Positions 8,082 through 17,150 of a DNA stretch of 64,000 bases are shown piece after piece. Location of the stretch: contig NZ_SNZH01000017.1 in assembly GCF_004363655.1 (NCBI RefSeq), forward strand, positions 100,537 through 164,536. Reading direction: 5' to 3'. The notes under the pieces were generated by a model, which worked only from the letters and a program-made list of their open reading frames with translations, made no database searches and was not told where the DNA came from. The position numbers and the translations under genes were made by a program. The first letter of the stretch is position 1; the number at the start of each line of letters is the position of its first letter. The stretch is from Tahibacter aquaticus (GTDB lineage: Bacteria; Pseudomonadota; Gammaproteobacteria; Xanthomonadales; Rhodanobacteraceae).

Positions 8082-9247
8082 AGAAGTCGGCCTATATCCT
8101 CGGCGGCCTGATGGCGGCAACGTTGCTGGGCGGCTGCAACTGGTTCAAGAGCAACAGTTCCAAGCGCGAGAACATCGCCAATCCCACACCGCTGACCGAG
8201 CTGTCGCCGACGCTTGCGGTCAAGGAAGTGTGGAACCGCGGCCTGGGCAAGGGCAGCGGCAAGTCCGGCATCCACCAGAGCCCGGCCGTGCTCGACGGCA
8301 AGCTGTACAGCGCGAATATCGATGGCGAAGTCATGGCCATCGAGGCCGCCAGCGGCAGAGTGCTGTGGAAGCAGGATTTCAAGAAAATGCGTTTTGCCGG
8401 CGCGGGCGTAGGCTCGGGCCTGGTCGTCGTCGGTGGTCTGGATGGCGACGTGATCGCAATGGATGCGGGCAACGGCGGCGAACGCTGGCGTGCGCGCGTC
8501 TCGGCCGAAGTCGTGGCCCAGCCCACGATCGGCGGCGATACCGTATTCGTGCGCTGCAACGACGGCCGCGTCTACGCGCTGGATGTCGCCGACGGCAAGC
8601 AGCGCTGGGTCAATGACCGTGCCACCGTGCCCTTGCTCTCGCTGCGCGGCAATGCCACGCCGCGGCTGGCCGGCGACCTGCTGCTCAATGCCACCGACGC
8701 GGGCAAGGTCAGTGCGCTGCGTTCCAGCGACGGCGCCTCGGCCTGGGAACAGAATGTCGGCAGCGGCGAAGGCCGCACCGAAGTCGAGCGCCTGGGCGAT
8801 GTCGACGGCGACCTGAAGATCGACGGCGATGTGATCTACGCCGCGGCCTATCACGGCCAGGTGGTGGCGCTCAGCCTCAACACTGGCCGGCCGATCTGGA
8901 ATCGCGCATTGTCCAGCTATGCCAATGTGGATGTTTCCGCAAGCCAGGTCTACGCGGTCGACGAGCAGGGCAATGTCTGGGCGCTGGATCGCACCAGCGG
9001 CGCATCGATGTGGAAACAGGATGCCTTCCTCAATCGCTGGCTCAGCGGGCCGGCGGTACAGGGCGACTACGTCGTGGTCGGCGATATCGAAGGCTACGTG
9101 CACTGGCTGGCGATTGCCGACGGCAAGGAAGCGGGGCGTGCGCGCCTGTCCAAGCAGGCAATCCGTGCCACGCCGGTGGTGATCGGCGATACCGTTTATG
9201 TCGTCGACGTGAAGGGCGAGCTCGGCGCGTTTCGCGCCCAGCTGTAA
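8078..9247 (+). CDS. bamB: Outer membrane protein assembly factor BamB
   Basis: BamB is the beta-propeller lipoprotein of the BAM complex that inserts outer-membrane proteins. The 389-residue protein has a signal peptide ending at LLGGC (C20 lipidated), then PQQ-type propeller repeats (for example ALDVADGKQRWVND and AIEAASGRVLWKQDF). It overlaps yfgM by 4 bp. A perfect 9-bp stem with a TGCG tetraloop follows 11 bp after the stop (9259-9280). Confidence 0.95.
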   Translation: MKKSAYILGGLMAATLLGGCNWFKSNSSKRENIANPTPLTELSPTLAVKEVWNRGLGKGSGKSGIHQSPAVLDGKLYSANIDGEVMAIEAASGRVLWKQDFKKMRFAGAGVGSGLVVVGGLDGDVIAMDAGNGGERWRARVSAEVVAQPTIGGDTVFVRCNDGRVYALDVADGKQRWVNDRATVPLLSLRGNATPRLAGDLLLNATDAGKVSALRSSDGASAWEQNVGSGEGRTEVERLGDVDGDLKIDGDVIYAAAYHGQVVALSLNTGRPIWNRALSSYANVDVSASQVYAVDEQGNVWALDRTSGASMWKQDAFLNRWLSGPAVQGDYVVVGDIEGYVHWLAIADGKEAGRARLSKQAIRATPVVIGDTVYVVDVKGELGAFRAQL

Positions 9248-9258
9248 ATGAATTCGGG

Positions 9259-9280
9259 CGGCGCGGCTGCGGCCGCGCCG
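9259..9280 (+). terminator. Hairpin after bamB, terminator-like without a U tract
   Basis: CGGCGCGGC (9259-9267) and GCCGCGCCG (9272-9280) pair perfectly around a TGCG loop. No T run follows, so it may stabilise the 3' end, attenuate, or simply separate bamB from der. Confidence 0.35.
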
Positions 9281-9434
9281 TCGTGTAGTAGCAGGACGGG
9301 CGGCCAGGTCTTGTGGCGTGCGTCCAGGGTTGCAGGTCCGGCTGACAGCGGCGTGTTCCCGCGTTCGGGCAATGCACGCTGTTCTTTATCCACCAGGTGC
9401 GGCCACGGCCCTGCCTGATTCAGCAGGTTCCATC

Positions 9435-10829
9435 ATGTTGCCCGTCGTAGCCCTGGTCGGCCGTCCCAATGTCGGTAAATCGACCTTATTCAATGTATTG
9501 ACCCGTACCCGCGATGCGCTGGTCCACGACCAGCCCGGCCTTACCCGCGATCGCCACTACGGCATCTGTCACCTGGGCAAGCGCCCGTTCCTCGTGGTCG
9601 ATACCGGCGGCCTTTCCGGCGACGGCGAAGGAATAGACGGACTCACCGCCAAGCAGGTGCAGCTGGCGGTGGACGAAGCGGCTGTCGTCGTCTTCGTCAC
9701 TGATGCCCGCGCTGGCCTGATGGCGCTGGACCGCGAGATCCTGGCCGAGCTGCGCAAGCGCGGCAAGCCGCTGATCGTCGGCGTGAACAAGACCGACGGG
9801 CTGGACGAAATGAACAGCCTGGCCGAGTTTGCCGCGCTGGGCATCGGTACCCTGGTGCCGCTGGCTGCCGCACACGGCCGTGGCGTCGACGGCCTGCTCG
9901 ACGAAGTCGAACCGCTGCTGCCCTCGGACGACAGCGACGAGGCGGACGCAACGCCGGATCAGGGTATCCGCGTGGCCATCGTTGGCCGTCCCAATGTCGG
10001 CAAGTCGACGCTGGTCAACCGCTTGCTCGGCGAAGATCGCGTCGTCGTGTCTGACATTGCCGGCACTACGCGCGATTCCATCCGCGTACCGATCGAGCGC
10101 GATGGCAAGCGCTATACCCTGATCGACACGGCCGGCGTGCGCCGCCGCGCCCGCGTCGAAGAGGCGGTGGAGAAATTCAGCGTCATCAAGACCCTGCAAT
10201 CCATCGCCGCGGCCCAGGTCGTGGTCGTGATGCTGGATGCAGGCGAGGGCGTGTCCGAGCAGGACGCGACCTTGATCGGCCATGTGCTGAACGAGGCCCG
10301 CGCCCTGGTCGTGGTAGCCAACAAATGGGACAACCAGACCCAGTACCAGCGCGAACAATGCGAAACCTCGCTGGAGCGTCGGCTCGACTTCGTCGCCTGG
10401 GCCGAGCGTGTGTTCATTTCCGCCAAGCACGGTTCCGGTCTGCGCGAGCTGATGAAAGCCATCGACCGCGCCCATGCCTCGGCCACCTACCAGTTCAGCT
10501 CGTCCGAACTGAACAAGGCGGTCGAAGCCGCTTATACCGGCTACCAGCCGCCGCTGGTGCGCGGCCATGCGCCCAAGCTGCGCTACGCCCATCCGGGTGG
10601 CAGCAACCCGCCGACCATCGTCATCCACGGCTCGCGCACCAAGCATCTGGCGGAAAGCTACCGGCGTTATCTGGAAAACTTCTTCCGCAAGCGCTTCAAG
10701 CTGGTCGGCACGCCGCTGCGGCTGGAATTCCGCGACGGCGAAAACCCGTTCGCCGGCCGCAAGAACGAGCTGACCGAAGGCCAGCAGCGCAAACGCCAGC
10801 GCCTGATCCGCAACGCCAAGAAGCGCTGA
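9435..10829 (+). CDS. der: GTPase Der (EngA), ribosome biogenesis
   Basis: This double-GTPase helps 50S subunit maturation. From the ATG at 9435 the protein is 464 residues, the family length. Two G1 loops (GRPNVGKST) appear at about residues 8-16 and 182-190, with DTAG/DTGG G3 motifs and NKTD/NKWD G4 motifs. The C-terminal KH-like domain is rich in Lys/Arg ([20 protein letters not shown]). The longer upstream frame lacks family similarity. mobA starts 7 bp after the stop. Confidence 0.96.
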   Translation: MLPVVALVGRPNVGKSTLFNVLTRTRDALVHDQPGLTRDRHYGICHLGKRPFLVVDTGGLSGDGEGIDGLTAKQVQLAVDEAAVVVFVTDARAGLMALDREILAELRKRGKPLIVGVNKTDGLDEMNSLAEFAALGIGTLVPLAAAHGRGVDGLLDEVEPLLPSDDSDEADATPDQGIRVAIVGRPNVGKSTLVNRLLGEDRVVVSDIAGTTRDSIRVPIERDGKRYTLIDTAGVRRRARVEEAVEKFSVIKTLQSIAAAQVVVVMLDAGEGVSEQDATLIGHVLNEARALVVVANKWDNQTQYQREQCETSLERRLDFVAWAERVFISAKHGSGLRELMKAIDRAHASATYQFSSSELNKAVEAAYTGYQPPLVRGHAPKLRYAHPGGSNPPTIVIHGSRTKHLAESYRRYLENFFRKRFKLVGTPLRLEFRDGENPFAGRKNELTEGQQRKRQRLIRNAKKR

Positions 10830-10836
10830 CGGTGCG

Positions 10837-11418
10837 GTGAACGCGGTCGCACGCGAAGCTTCCGTCGCCGCCGCCATCCTGGCCGGCGGCGCGGCGCGGC
10901 GGCTGGGTGGCATCGACAAGGGACTGGCACTGTTTCGTGGCCGCCCGCTGATCGCTCACGTCATCGCCGCCATAGCGCCCCAGGTTGATGCAGTGTTGAT
11001 CGTGGCCAATCGGCACAGGGCCGAATACCAGGCCTATGCAGCCGTCGAAAGCGATCGCCAAGCCGGTTTCCGCGGTCCGCTGGAAGGCATAGCGACGGCG
11101 CTGCAACGCTGTCGCCAGGACTGGCTGCTGACTGTGCCGGTCGACTGCCCCGCGCCCGGCAGCGATTTGCTGCAGCAGCTATGGCAGGCCCGTGCCGGCG
11201 TGGACCTGGTCGTCGCCCATGACGGCGAACGCCGCCAGCCGCTGTTCGCCTTGTATTGCCGTGCCCGCGTAACCATACCGGACAGCGCTGCCGATCCGCA
11301 CCGGCCGGTCTGGGCCTGGCAGGACACGCACGCCCTGCGCGAGGTCGATTTCCAGCGCAGCGCCGGGCGTTTCGTCAATTTGAATACTGTCGAGGATTTT
11401 CAAGATGCCGCCGACTGA
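10837..11418 (+). CDS. mobA: Molybdenum cofactor guanylyltransferase
   Basis: MobA joins GMP to molybdopterin to make the bis-MGD cofactor. The 193-residue protein has the nucleotidyltransferase signature LAGGAARRLGGIDKGL (about residues 15-30), the FRGPLEGIATAL segment and a metal-binding VPVDCP. The start is GTG at 10837, 7 bp after der. The last 14 bp overlap moeA, so the two are probably translated together. Confidence 0.92.
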   Translation: MNAVAREASVAAAILAGGAARRLGGIDKGLALFRGRPLIAHVIAAIAPQVDAVLIVANRHRAEYQAYAAVESDRQAGFRGPLEGIATALQRCRQDWLLTVPVDCPAPGSDLLQQLWQARAGVDLVVAHDGERRQPLFALYCRARVTIPDSAADPHRPVWAWQDTHALREVDFQRSAGRFVNLNTVEDFQDAAD

Positions 11419-12646
11419 TGCATCCCCGCCGCCCCTGTCGCTGATCAGTGTGGACGAGGCGCGCGAACGGGTGATGTGGCGTGCACGCGAACGTCCGCTG
11501 GGGCTGGAAACGCTCGATCTCGCCGCCGCCCTGCAGCGCAGCCTCGGCGAAGACGTGTTCGTGCCGCTGGACGTGCCGGCCTTCGCCAATTCCGCGATGG
11601 ACGGCTTCGCCCTGCGCGGCGAGGATCTGCCGGCCGACGGCGAACGCCGCTTTGCCTTGGTCGGCACACGCCTGGCCGGCGACGGCCGCGAGGCAGCCGT
11701 CGGTCCCGGACAGTGCCTGCGCATCACCACCGGTGCGCCGTTGCCGCAGGGCGCCGATACCGTGGTGATCAAGGAAAACGTGCGGGTCGACGGCGCTGAA
11801 GTGATCGTCGCCGCGGGCGAAATGCCAGGCGGGAATACGCGCGCGGCCGGCGAAGACTATCGCCGCGGCGAACTCGCCTTTGCCGCCGGCACCTGCCTGA
11901 CGCCGGCGCGGCTGGGCGCGCTGGCCTCGTTCGGTCTGAGCCGCATCGCCGTGGCGCGGTCACCGCGCGCGGTGCTGCTGACTACCGGCGACGAGATCGT
12001 CGCTCCTGGCGAAGCGCTGCAGCACGGCGAAATCTACAATTCCAACCGTTACAGCCTGGGCGCGCTGCTGCGCCGCGAAGGCGTGGAACTGCTGCGCAGC
12101 GAGCATGTGCGCGACGATCCGGCGGCCCTGCGCGATGCCCTGCAGCGCGCGGCGGCCGAGGCCGACCTGGTGCTCAGCTCCGGCGGCGTCTCTGCCGGCG
12201 AAGCCGACTTCCTGCCGCAGCTGCTGGCCCAGGTCGGCAGTGTGGATTTCTGGAAAGTGCGCATGAAGCCCGGCATGCCGCTGCTGTTCGGCCGTTGCGG
12301 CGCAGCGCTAGTGTTCTGCTTGCCGGGCAATCCCGTGTCCGGCATGGCGACGTTTCTTGCCCTGGTGCGTCCGGCACTGGAGGTCTGGGCCGGCCGCGAT
12401 CCGCTGGCTGCCGGCCGCTGGTATGCGCGCTTGGCCCAGCCGCTGCAGAAGAACCACCGCCGCGCCGAATTCCAGCGCGCCACGCGCGAATGCCGCAGCG
12501 ACGGCACGCTGTGGGTCACGCCGCGGCCGCAGCAAGGATCGGGCGTGCTGCGCAGCGTGGCCGAAGCCGACTGCCTGATCTTTTTGGCGGAAGCGCCACA
12601 ATCGTTACAGGCCGGCGACTGTGTCGAAATCCTGCCCTTGTCCTGA
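11405..12646 (+). CDS. moeA: Molybdopterin molybdotransferase MoeA
   Basis: MoeA inserts molybdate into adenylated molybdopterin. The 413 residues carry the family marks: FANSAMDGFAL (about 59-69), ITTGAPLPQGAD, the MPT-binding SSGGVSAGEADF, and LPGNPVSGMATF. A C-terminal MoeA domain IV ends the protein. It overlaps mobA by 14 bp and is followed 11 bp later by the MoeB-type gene. Confidence 0.95.
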   Translation: MPPTDASPPPLSLISVDEARERVMWRARERPLGLETLDLAAALQRSLGEDVFVPLDVPAFANSAMDGFALRGEDLPADGERRFALVGTRLAGDGREAAVGPGQCLRITTGAPLPQGADTVVIKENVRVDGAEVIVAAGEMPGGNTRAAGEDYRRGELAFAAGTCLTPARLGALASFGLSRIAVARSPRAVLLTTGDEIVAPGEALQHGEIYNSNRYSLGALLRREGVELLRSEHVRDDPAALRDALQRAAAEADLVLSSGGVSAGEADFLPQLLAQVGSVDFWKVRMKPGMPLLFGRCGAALVFCLPGNPVSGMATFLALVRPALEVWAGRDPLAAGRWYARLAQPLQKNHRRAEFQRATRECRSDGTLWVTPRPQQGSGVLRSVAEADCLIFLAEAPQSLQAGDCVEILPLS

Positions 12647-12657
12647 GAACTCTTCGC

Positions 12658-13824
12658 ATGGCTGTTGCCAACACGCGTGATCAATTGCTGGCCGGACTGC
12701 GCCAGCACATTGCCGAAGTGACCGTCGCTGCTGCGGCACAGGAGCTGGCCCAGGGCGCCGTACTGATCGACGTGCGCGACGATGCGGAACGCGCGCCCGG
12801 TACGCCGGCTGGTGCATTGGGTATTTCGCGCGGTTTTCTCGAATTGCGCATCGCCGAACAGGTGCCGGATCGCAACTGCCGCGTGCTCGCGCTGTGCGGC
12901 AGCGGCCAGCGCTCGCTGTTTGCCGCCGAAACCCTGCAGCGCCTGGGCTATGCCGACGTCGCTTCGGTGGCCGGCGGCTATGCCGCCTGGCTCGCCGCCG
13001 GCCTGCCGGTGCAGCGCGGCGGCCTGGATGCGGACAGTAGCGAACGCTATTCGCGCCATCTGCTGCTGCCCGAAGTCGGCGTCGAAGGCCAGAGCAAGCT
13101 GGCGGCGGCGCGTGTCGTACTGATCGGTGCCGGTGGCCTGGGTTCGCCCGCAGCCCTGTACCTGGCTGCGGCGGGAGTCGGGCGGTTGCGCCTGGTCGAC
13201 GACGATCGGGTGGAGCGGTCCAACCTGCAGCGCCAGGTCTTGCATGCGGACGCCCGCGTCGGCATGCGCAAGACCGAGTCGGCGCGCATTGCGCTGCTGG
13301 CCCTGAACCCGCGCATCGAACTCGAACTGGTCAACCAGCGCCTGCTTGCCGGTTCGGTCGAAGAGTGCCTGGCCGGTGCCGACGTGGTGATCGACGGTGC
13401 CGACAATTTTCCCACGCGCTATCTGCTCGATGCCGCCTGCCGCCAGCTGCGCCTGCCGCTGGTCTATGGCGCGATTCATCGCTTTACCGGCCAGGTCAGC
13501 GTATTCGATGCACGCCAGCCCGAGTCGCCGTGCTATCGCTGCCTGTTCCCCGAACCGCCCAGTGCAGCCGAAGCCCCCAACTGCGCCGAAGCCGGCGTGC
13601 TCGGCGTATTGCCGGGCACGATAGGTCTGCTGCAGGCTACCGAAGCGATCAAGCTGATACTCGGCCTGGGCAGCCCGCTGACTGGCCGCCTGCTCTGCTA
13701 CGACGCGCTTGCGGCCAGCTTCCGCGAGCTGCGCCTGCGGCGCGATCCGGCCTGCCCCGGCTGCGGCGCGGATGCGCTGTTCACGGGTTACGAGGACATT
13801 GCGCAGATTTGTGCCAATGCCTAG
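12658..13824 (+). CDS. moeB: Rhodanese-MoeB/ThiF adenylyltransferase fusion
   Basis: This enzyme probably adenylates the C-terminal glycine of MoaD and/or ThiS, with an attached sulfur carrier domain. The 388 residues comprise an N-terminal rhodanese domain (about 1-118; active-site loop CGSGQRS, C80) and a ThiF/MoeB domain (about 130-388; IGAGGLGSPAALYL, the NLQRQVLH loop, NCAEAGVLGVLPG, and zinc-binding CYRC and CPGC pairs). Rhodanese first is the reverse of eukaryotic MOCS3, but I recall it in Xanthomonadaceae. The start ATG at 12658 lies 11 bp after moeA. Which carrier protein it serves cannot be told. Confidence 0.9.
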   Translation: MAVANTRDQLLAGLRQHIAEVTVAAAAQELAQGAVLIDVRDDAERAPGTPAGALGISRGFLELRIAEQVPDRNCRVLALCGSGQRSLFAAETLQRLGYADVASVAGGYAAWLAAGLPVQRGGLDADSSERYSRHLLLPEVGVEGQSKLAAARVVLIGAGGLGSPAALYLAAAGVGRLRLVDDDRVERSNLQRQVLHADARVGMRKTESARIALLALNPRIELELVNQRLLAGSVEECLAGADVVIDGADNFPTRYLLDAACRQLRLPLVYGAIHRFTGQVSVFDARQPESPCYRCLFPEPPSAAEAPNCAEAGVLGVLPGTIGLLQATEAIKLILGLGSPLTGRLLCYDALAASFRELRLRRDPACPGCGADALFTGYEDIAQICANA

Positions 13825-13886
13825 ATTTTGCCAGGCCCGTATTTGTTGATAAGTATTCCAAGTGGCGCCGGTCGGCGAAGCGGCAT

Positions 13887-16800
13887 CTATTGGAAATCGC
13901 GCGAATGAATGCCGAACTGCGGCAATAGCCCGCTGAGGTTTTCCAGCCGCTGTGCAATCACGTGGCGTACCTCGTCCTGCAGTTGCAGCTTGCCGTCGAC
14001 CCGCAGCAGTACCGATTCCAGCAGCGCACGGCGATAGCGCAAGGCGATGTTTTCCCAGACCACCAGATTGATCTGGCCGAACTCGTCTTCGAGGGTCAGG
14101 AAGGTCACTCCACCTGCGGCCGGCGGGCGTTGCCGCACCGTGACCAGGCCGGCGATGCGCACGCTGTCGCCGTTCCTGTACTGCAGCAGGCTGCGTGAAT
14201 CGGCCAGGCGATCGCGTTTGAGCCGCGGCCGCACCAGCGCGACAGGGTGGCTTTCCAGCGAATAGCCTTGCGTCGCATAGTCTGCCTCGACGTTTTCCGC
14301 CAGGCTGGGCGCGCGCAGATCCACTTCGAGTTCCGCGCTCTGCGCCGCGGCCAGCAGCGGCGGCAGGCGTTCTGCGCCGGCGCTGTACCAGCGCGCGCGA
14401 TGGCGGTGTCCGGCCAGCGGCTGCAGCGCGCCGGCTTCGGCCAGGCGTTCGCGTTCGAAGCGGTCCAGCGCGGCGCGCTGTACCAGGTCGGCGACGCTGG
14501 CAAACGCGGCCTGCGCCCGCGCCTGCACGATGCGCGTCGCCATGGCTTGCGCCGCGCCCTTGACCAGGCGAAAGCCCAGCCGCAATGCCAAGGTGTTGCC
14601 GGCACGTTCCAGCGTGCAATCCCATTCGCTGTGCACGATATCGACCGGACGCACCTCGACGCCGTGGCGCCGTGCGTCCTGGATCAGCTGTGCCGGTGCA
14701 TAGAAACCCATAGGCAGCGAATTGAGCAGGGCACAGGTGAACACCGCCGGGTGGTGGCATTTGATGTACGACGAGGCATAGGCGAGCAGGGCGAAACTGG
14801 CCGAATGCGATTCGGGAAAGCCATAGCTGCCGAAACCCTTGATCTGCTTGAACAGGCCATCGGCATATTCGAGATAACCTTCTTTTTCCATTCCTGCATA
14901 AATTTCCTGCTGGAACTTTGCCACCGTGCCGTCGTTGCGCCACGAGCCCATGGCGCGGCGCAGCTGGTCGGCGCGGCCGGCCGTGAAGCCGGCAACGACC
15001 TGCACCAGCTTCATCACCTGTTCCTGGAAGATCGGCACGCCGCAGGTGCGCTTGAGGATTTCCTCGATGCGCTGCCGATTGTCCTTGTTCTGCGCCGCGC
15101 TCTGCCTGGTCGAAGCCGGATACTCGATCGGCTCCAGCCCCTTGCGGCGGCGCAGGTAGGGATGGACCATGCCGCCTTCGATCGGGCCGGGCCGCACGAT
15201 GGCGATCTGGACCACGAGATCGTAGAACTCCCTGGGCCTGAGCCGCGGCAGCATCGACATCTGCGCACGCGATTCGATCTGGAATACACCAATCGTGTCG
15301 GCTTTCTGGATCATTGCGTAAGTGGCCTCGTTGTCTGCCGGCACATCGGCCAGCTCCCAGTCCAGCTTTTCGTACACACGCAGCAGATCGAAGCATTTTC
15401 GCAGGCAGGTGAGCATGCCCAGGGCGAGGCAGTCCACTTTGAGCAATTTCATGGATTCCAGATCGTCCTTGTCCCACTGGATCACGGTGCGGTCGGCCAT
15501 GCTGGCGTTTTCCACCGGCACCAGGGTATGCAGCGGGTGTTCGGAGATGACGAAGCCACCTACATGCTGCGACAGATGGCGCGGCGAGCCACGCAGTTCT
15601 TCCACCAGCACGATCAGCTGGCGCATCAGCCGGCTGGTGGGGTCGAAGCCGCATTCGACCAGCCGCTGCGCCAGCGGAATATCGCCATGGGCGTGGGAAT
15701 ACGCCTCGCTGAGCTGGTTGAGCTGGTCATCGCCCAGGCCCAGCGCGCGGCCCACGTCGCGGGCGGCGCTCTTGCGCCGGTACATGATCACGGTCGCCGC
15801 CAGTGCGGCGCGATCGCGGCCGTATTTGTCGAATACGTACTGGATCACTTCTTCGCGCCGCTCATGCTCGAAATCCACGTCGATGTCGGGTGGTTCGTCC
15901 CGCTCTTCGGAAATGAAGCGTTCGAACAGCAGCCTGCTCTTGACCGGATCGATCGAGGTGATACCCAGGCAGTAGCACACGGCCGAATTCGCCGCCGAGC
16001 CACGGCCCTGGCAGAGGATGGGAGGCTCTTGAGCGCGCGCCCACTGCACGATGTCGTGCACGGTCAGGAAGAAGTGTTCGTACTTGAGCTGGGCGATCAG
16101 CGCGAGTTCGCTTTCCAGCTGTTTGCCATTCGCTGCTTCGATGCCACCGGGCCAGCGCCATTGCGCGCCGGCCCAGGTCAGCGCGCGCAGATGATCGATG
16201 GCGCGCATACCCACCGGCACGACTTCGCTGGGGTATTCGTAATGCAGCGAATCCAGGCTGAAGCGGCAGCGCCGGGCGATGCGCAGGCTTTCCGCCAAGG
16301 TCTCGGCCGGATAGATGCGCTGCAAGGCCGGCCAGGGGCGCAAATGTCGCTCGCCGTTGGGAAACAGCCCGTGGCCGGCCTGGTCTACCGTGATGTTCAG
16401 GCGGATTGCCGTCATCACGTCCTGCAGGGCGCGGCGGCGGCGCTGGTGCATGTGCACGTCGCCGGCAGCCACCAGCGGCAGTTGTTGCTGCTGCGCCAGC
16501 TGTTGCAGAAAATCCAGGCGCTGCGCATCGCTGCCGTCGCGGTGCAGTTCCAGCGCAATCCAGCAGCGTTGTGGAAAATGCTGCTTCAGCCATGCGGCCT
16601 GGGCTGTGGCCTGTGCTGCGCTTGCCTGCGCGGCTGGCGGCAGCCACAGGGCGAGCAGGCCAGCCGTCAGGTTTTCCAGGTCGCAGCGGCTCAGCGCGTA
16701 GTCGCCCTTGGCGCTGCGCCGGCGCCCGGTGGTGATCAGGCAGCAAAGGTTGGAATAGCCTTGCTGGTCTTCCACCAGCAGCACCAGCCGCAAGCCGGCG

Positions 16801-17150
16801 TCGAGCTGGAATTCGCTGCCGACGATCAGCGCCAGGCCGTGTTCGCGCGAGGCATTGCGCGCACGCACGATGCCGGCCAGCGAGCATTCGTCGGTAATGG
16901 CCAGCGCGGCATAGCCGAGTTTTGCGGCGCGCCCGAACAGTTCGTCGGCGCTGGATGCGCCGCGCTGGAAGCTGAAGTCGGACAGGCAATGCAGTTCGGC
17001 GTAGTGCGGCTCGTCCTCGGTGCCGACGCTAGCCGTGACGCTTGCCACGTCGGCGGGAACAGGCGGCGCGGGCGCGCCTTCCTGTTCGCGCGCCTTGGCG
17101 GCCTCGCGCTGGCGCCGCCGGGCGGCCAGGTCGATGGGTTGCTCGCTCAT
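13887..17150 (-). CDS. dnaE2: Error-prone DNA polymerase DnaE2 (ImuC)
   Basis: DnaE2 is the alternative C-family polymerase of the SOS mutasome, doing translesion synthesis with ImuA and ImuB. It has 1087 residues. The PHP domain starts near residue 40 (YAELHCLSDFSFQRGAS); the catalytic aspartates are in PDIDVDFEHERREEV; further marks are GFGSYGFPESHSASFALLAY and a C-terminal OB fold. I chose the ATG at 17150 (MSEQPIDLAARRRQ), which overlaps the imuB stop (ATGA); an upstream in-frame extension runs into imuB and is not family-like. It ends 62 bp from the convergent moeB stop. Confidence 0.95.
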   Translation of the reverse strand: MSEQPIDLAARRRQREAAKAREQEGAPAPPVPADVASVTASVGTEDEPHYAELHCLSDFSFQRGASSADELFGRAAKLGYAALAITDECSLAGIVRARNASREHGLALIVGSEFQLDAGLRLVLLVEDQQGYSNLCCLITTGRRRSAKGDYALSRCDLENLTAGLLALWLPPAAQASAAQATAQAAWLKQHFPQRCWIALELHRDGSDAQRLDFLQQLAQQQQLPLVAAGDVHMHQRRRRALQDVMTAIRLNITVDQAGHGLFPNGERHLRPWPALQRIYPAETLAESLRIARRCRFSLDSLHYEYPSEVVPVGMRAIDHLRALTWAGAQWRWPGGIEAANGKQLESELALIAQLKYEHFFLTVHDIVQWARAQEPPILCQGRGSAANSAVCYCLGITSIDPVKSRLLFERFISEERDEPPDIDVDFEHERREEVIQYVFDKYGRDRAALAATVIMYRRKSAARDVGRALGLGDDQLNQLSEAYSHAHGDIPLAQRLVECGFDPTSRLMRQLIVLVEELRGSPRHLSQHVGGFVISEHPLHTLVPVENASMADRTVIQWDKDDLESMKLLKVDCLALGMLTCLRKCFDLLRVYEKLDWELADVPADNEATYAMIQKADTIGVFQIESRAQMSMLPRLRPREFYDLVVQIAIVRPGPIEGGMVHPYLRRRKGLEPIEYPASTRQSAAQNKDNRQRIEEILKRTCGVPIFQEQVMKLVQVVAGFTAGRADQLRRAMGSWRNDGTVAKFQQEIYAGMEKEGYLEYADGLFKQIKGFGSYGFPESHSASFALLAYASSYIKCHHPAVFTCALLNSLPMGFYAPAQLIQDARRHGVEVRPVDIVHSEWDCTLERAGNTLALRLGFRLVKGAAQAMATRIVQARAQAAFASVADLVQRAALDRFERERLAEAGALQPLAGHRHRARWYSAGAERLPPLLAAAQSAELEVDLRAPSLAENVEADYATQGYSLESHPVALVRPRLKRDRLADSRSLLQYRNGDSVRIAGLVTVRQRPPAAGGVTFLTLEDEFGQINLVVWENIALRYRRALLESVLLRVDGKLQLQDEVRHVIAQRLENLSGLLPQFGIHSRDFQ

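Noticed and set aside
12049..15654. 1201-codon open frame on the minus strand across moeA, moeB and dnaE2
   Set aside because: It is out of frame with well-supported genes on both strands, has Arg/Ala/Pro-rich composition typical of GC-rich shadow frames, and no domain features.
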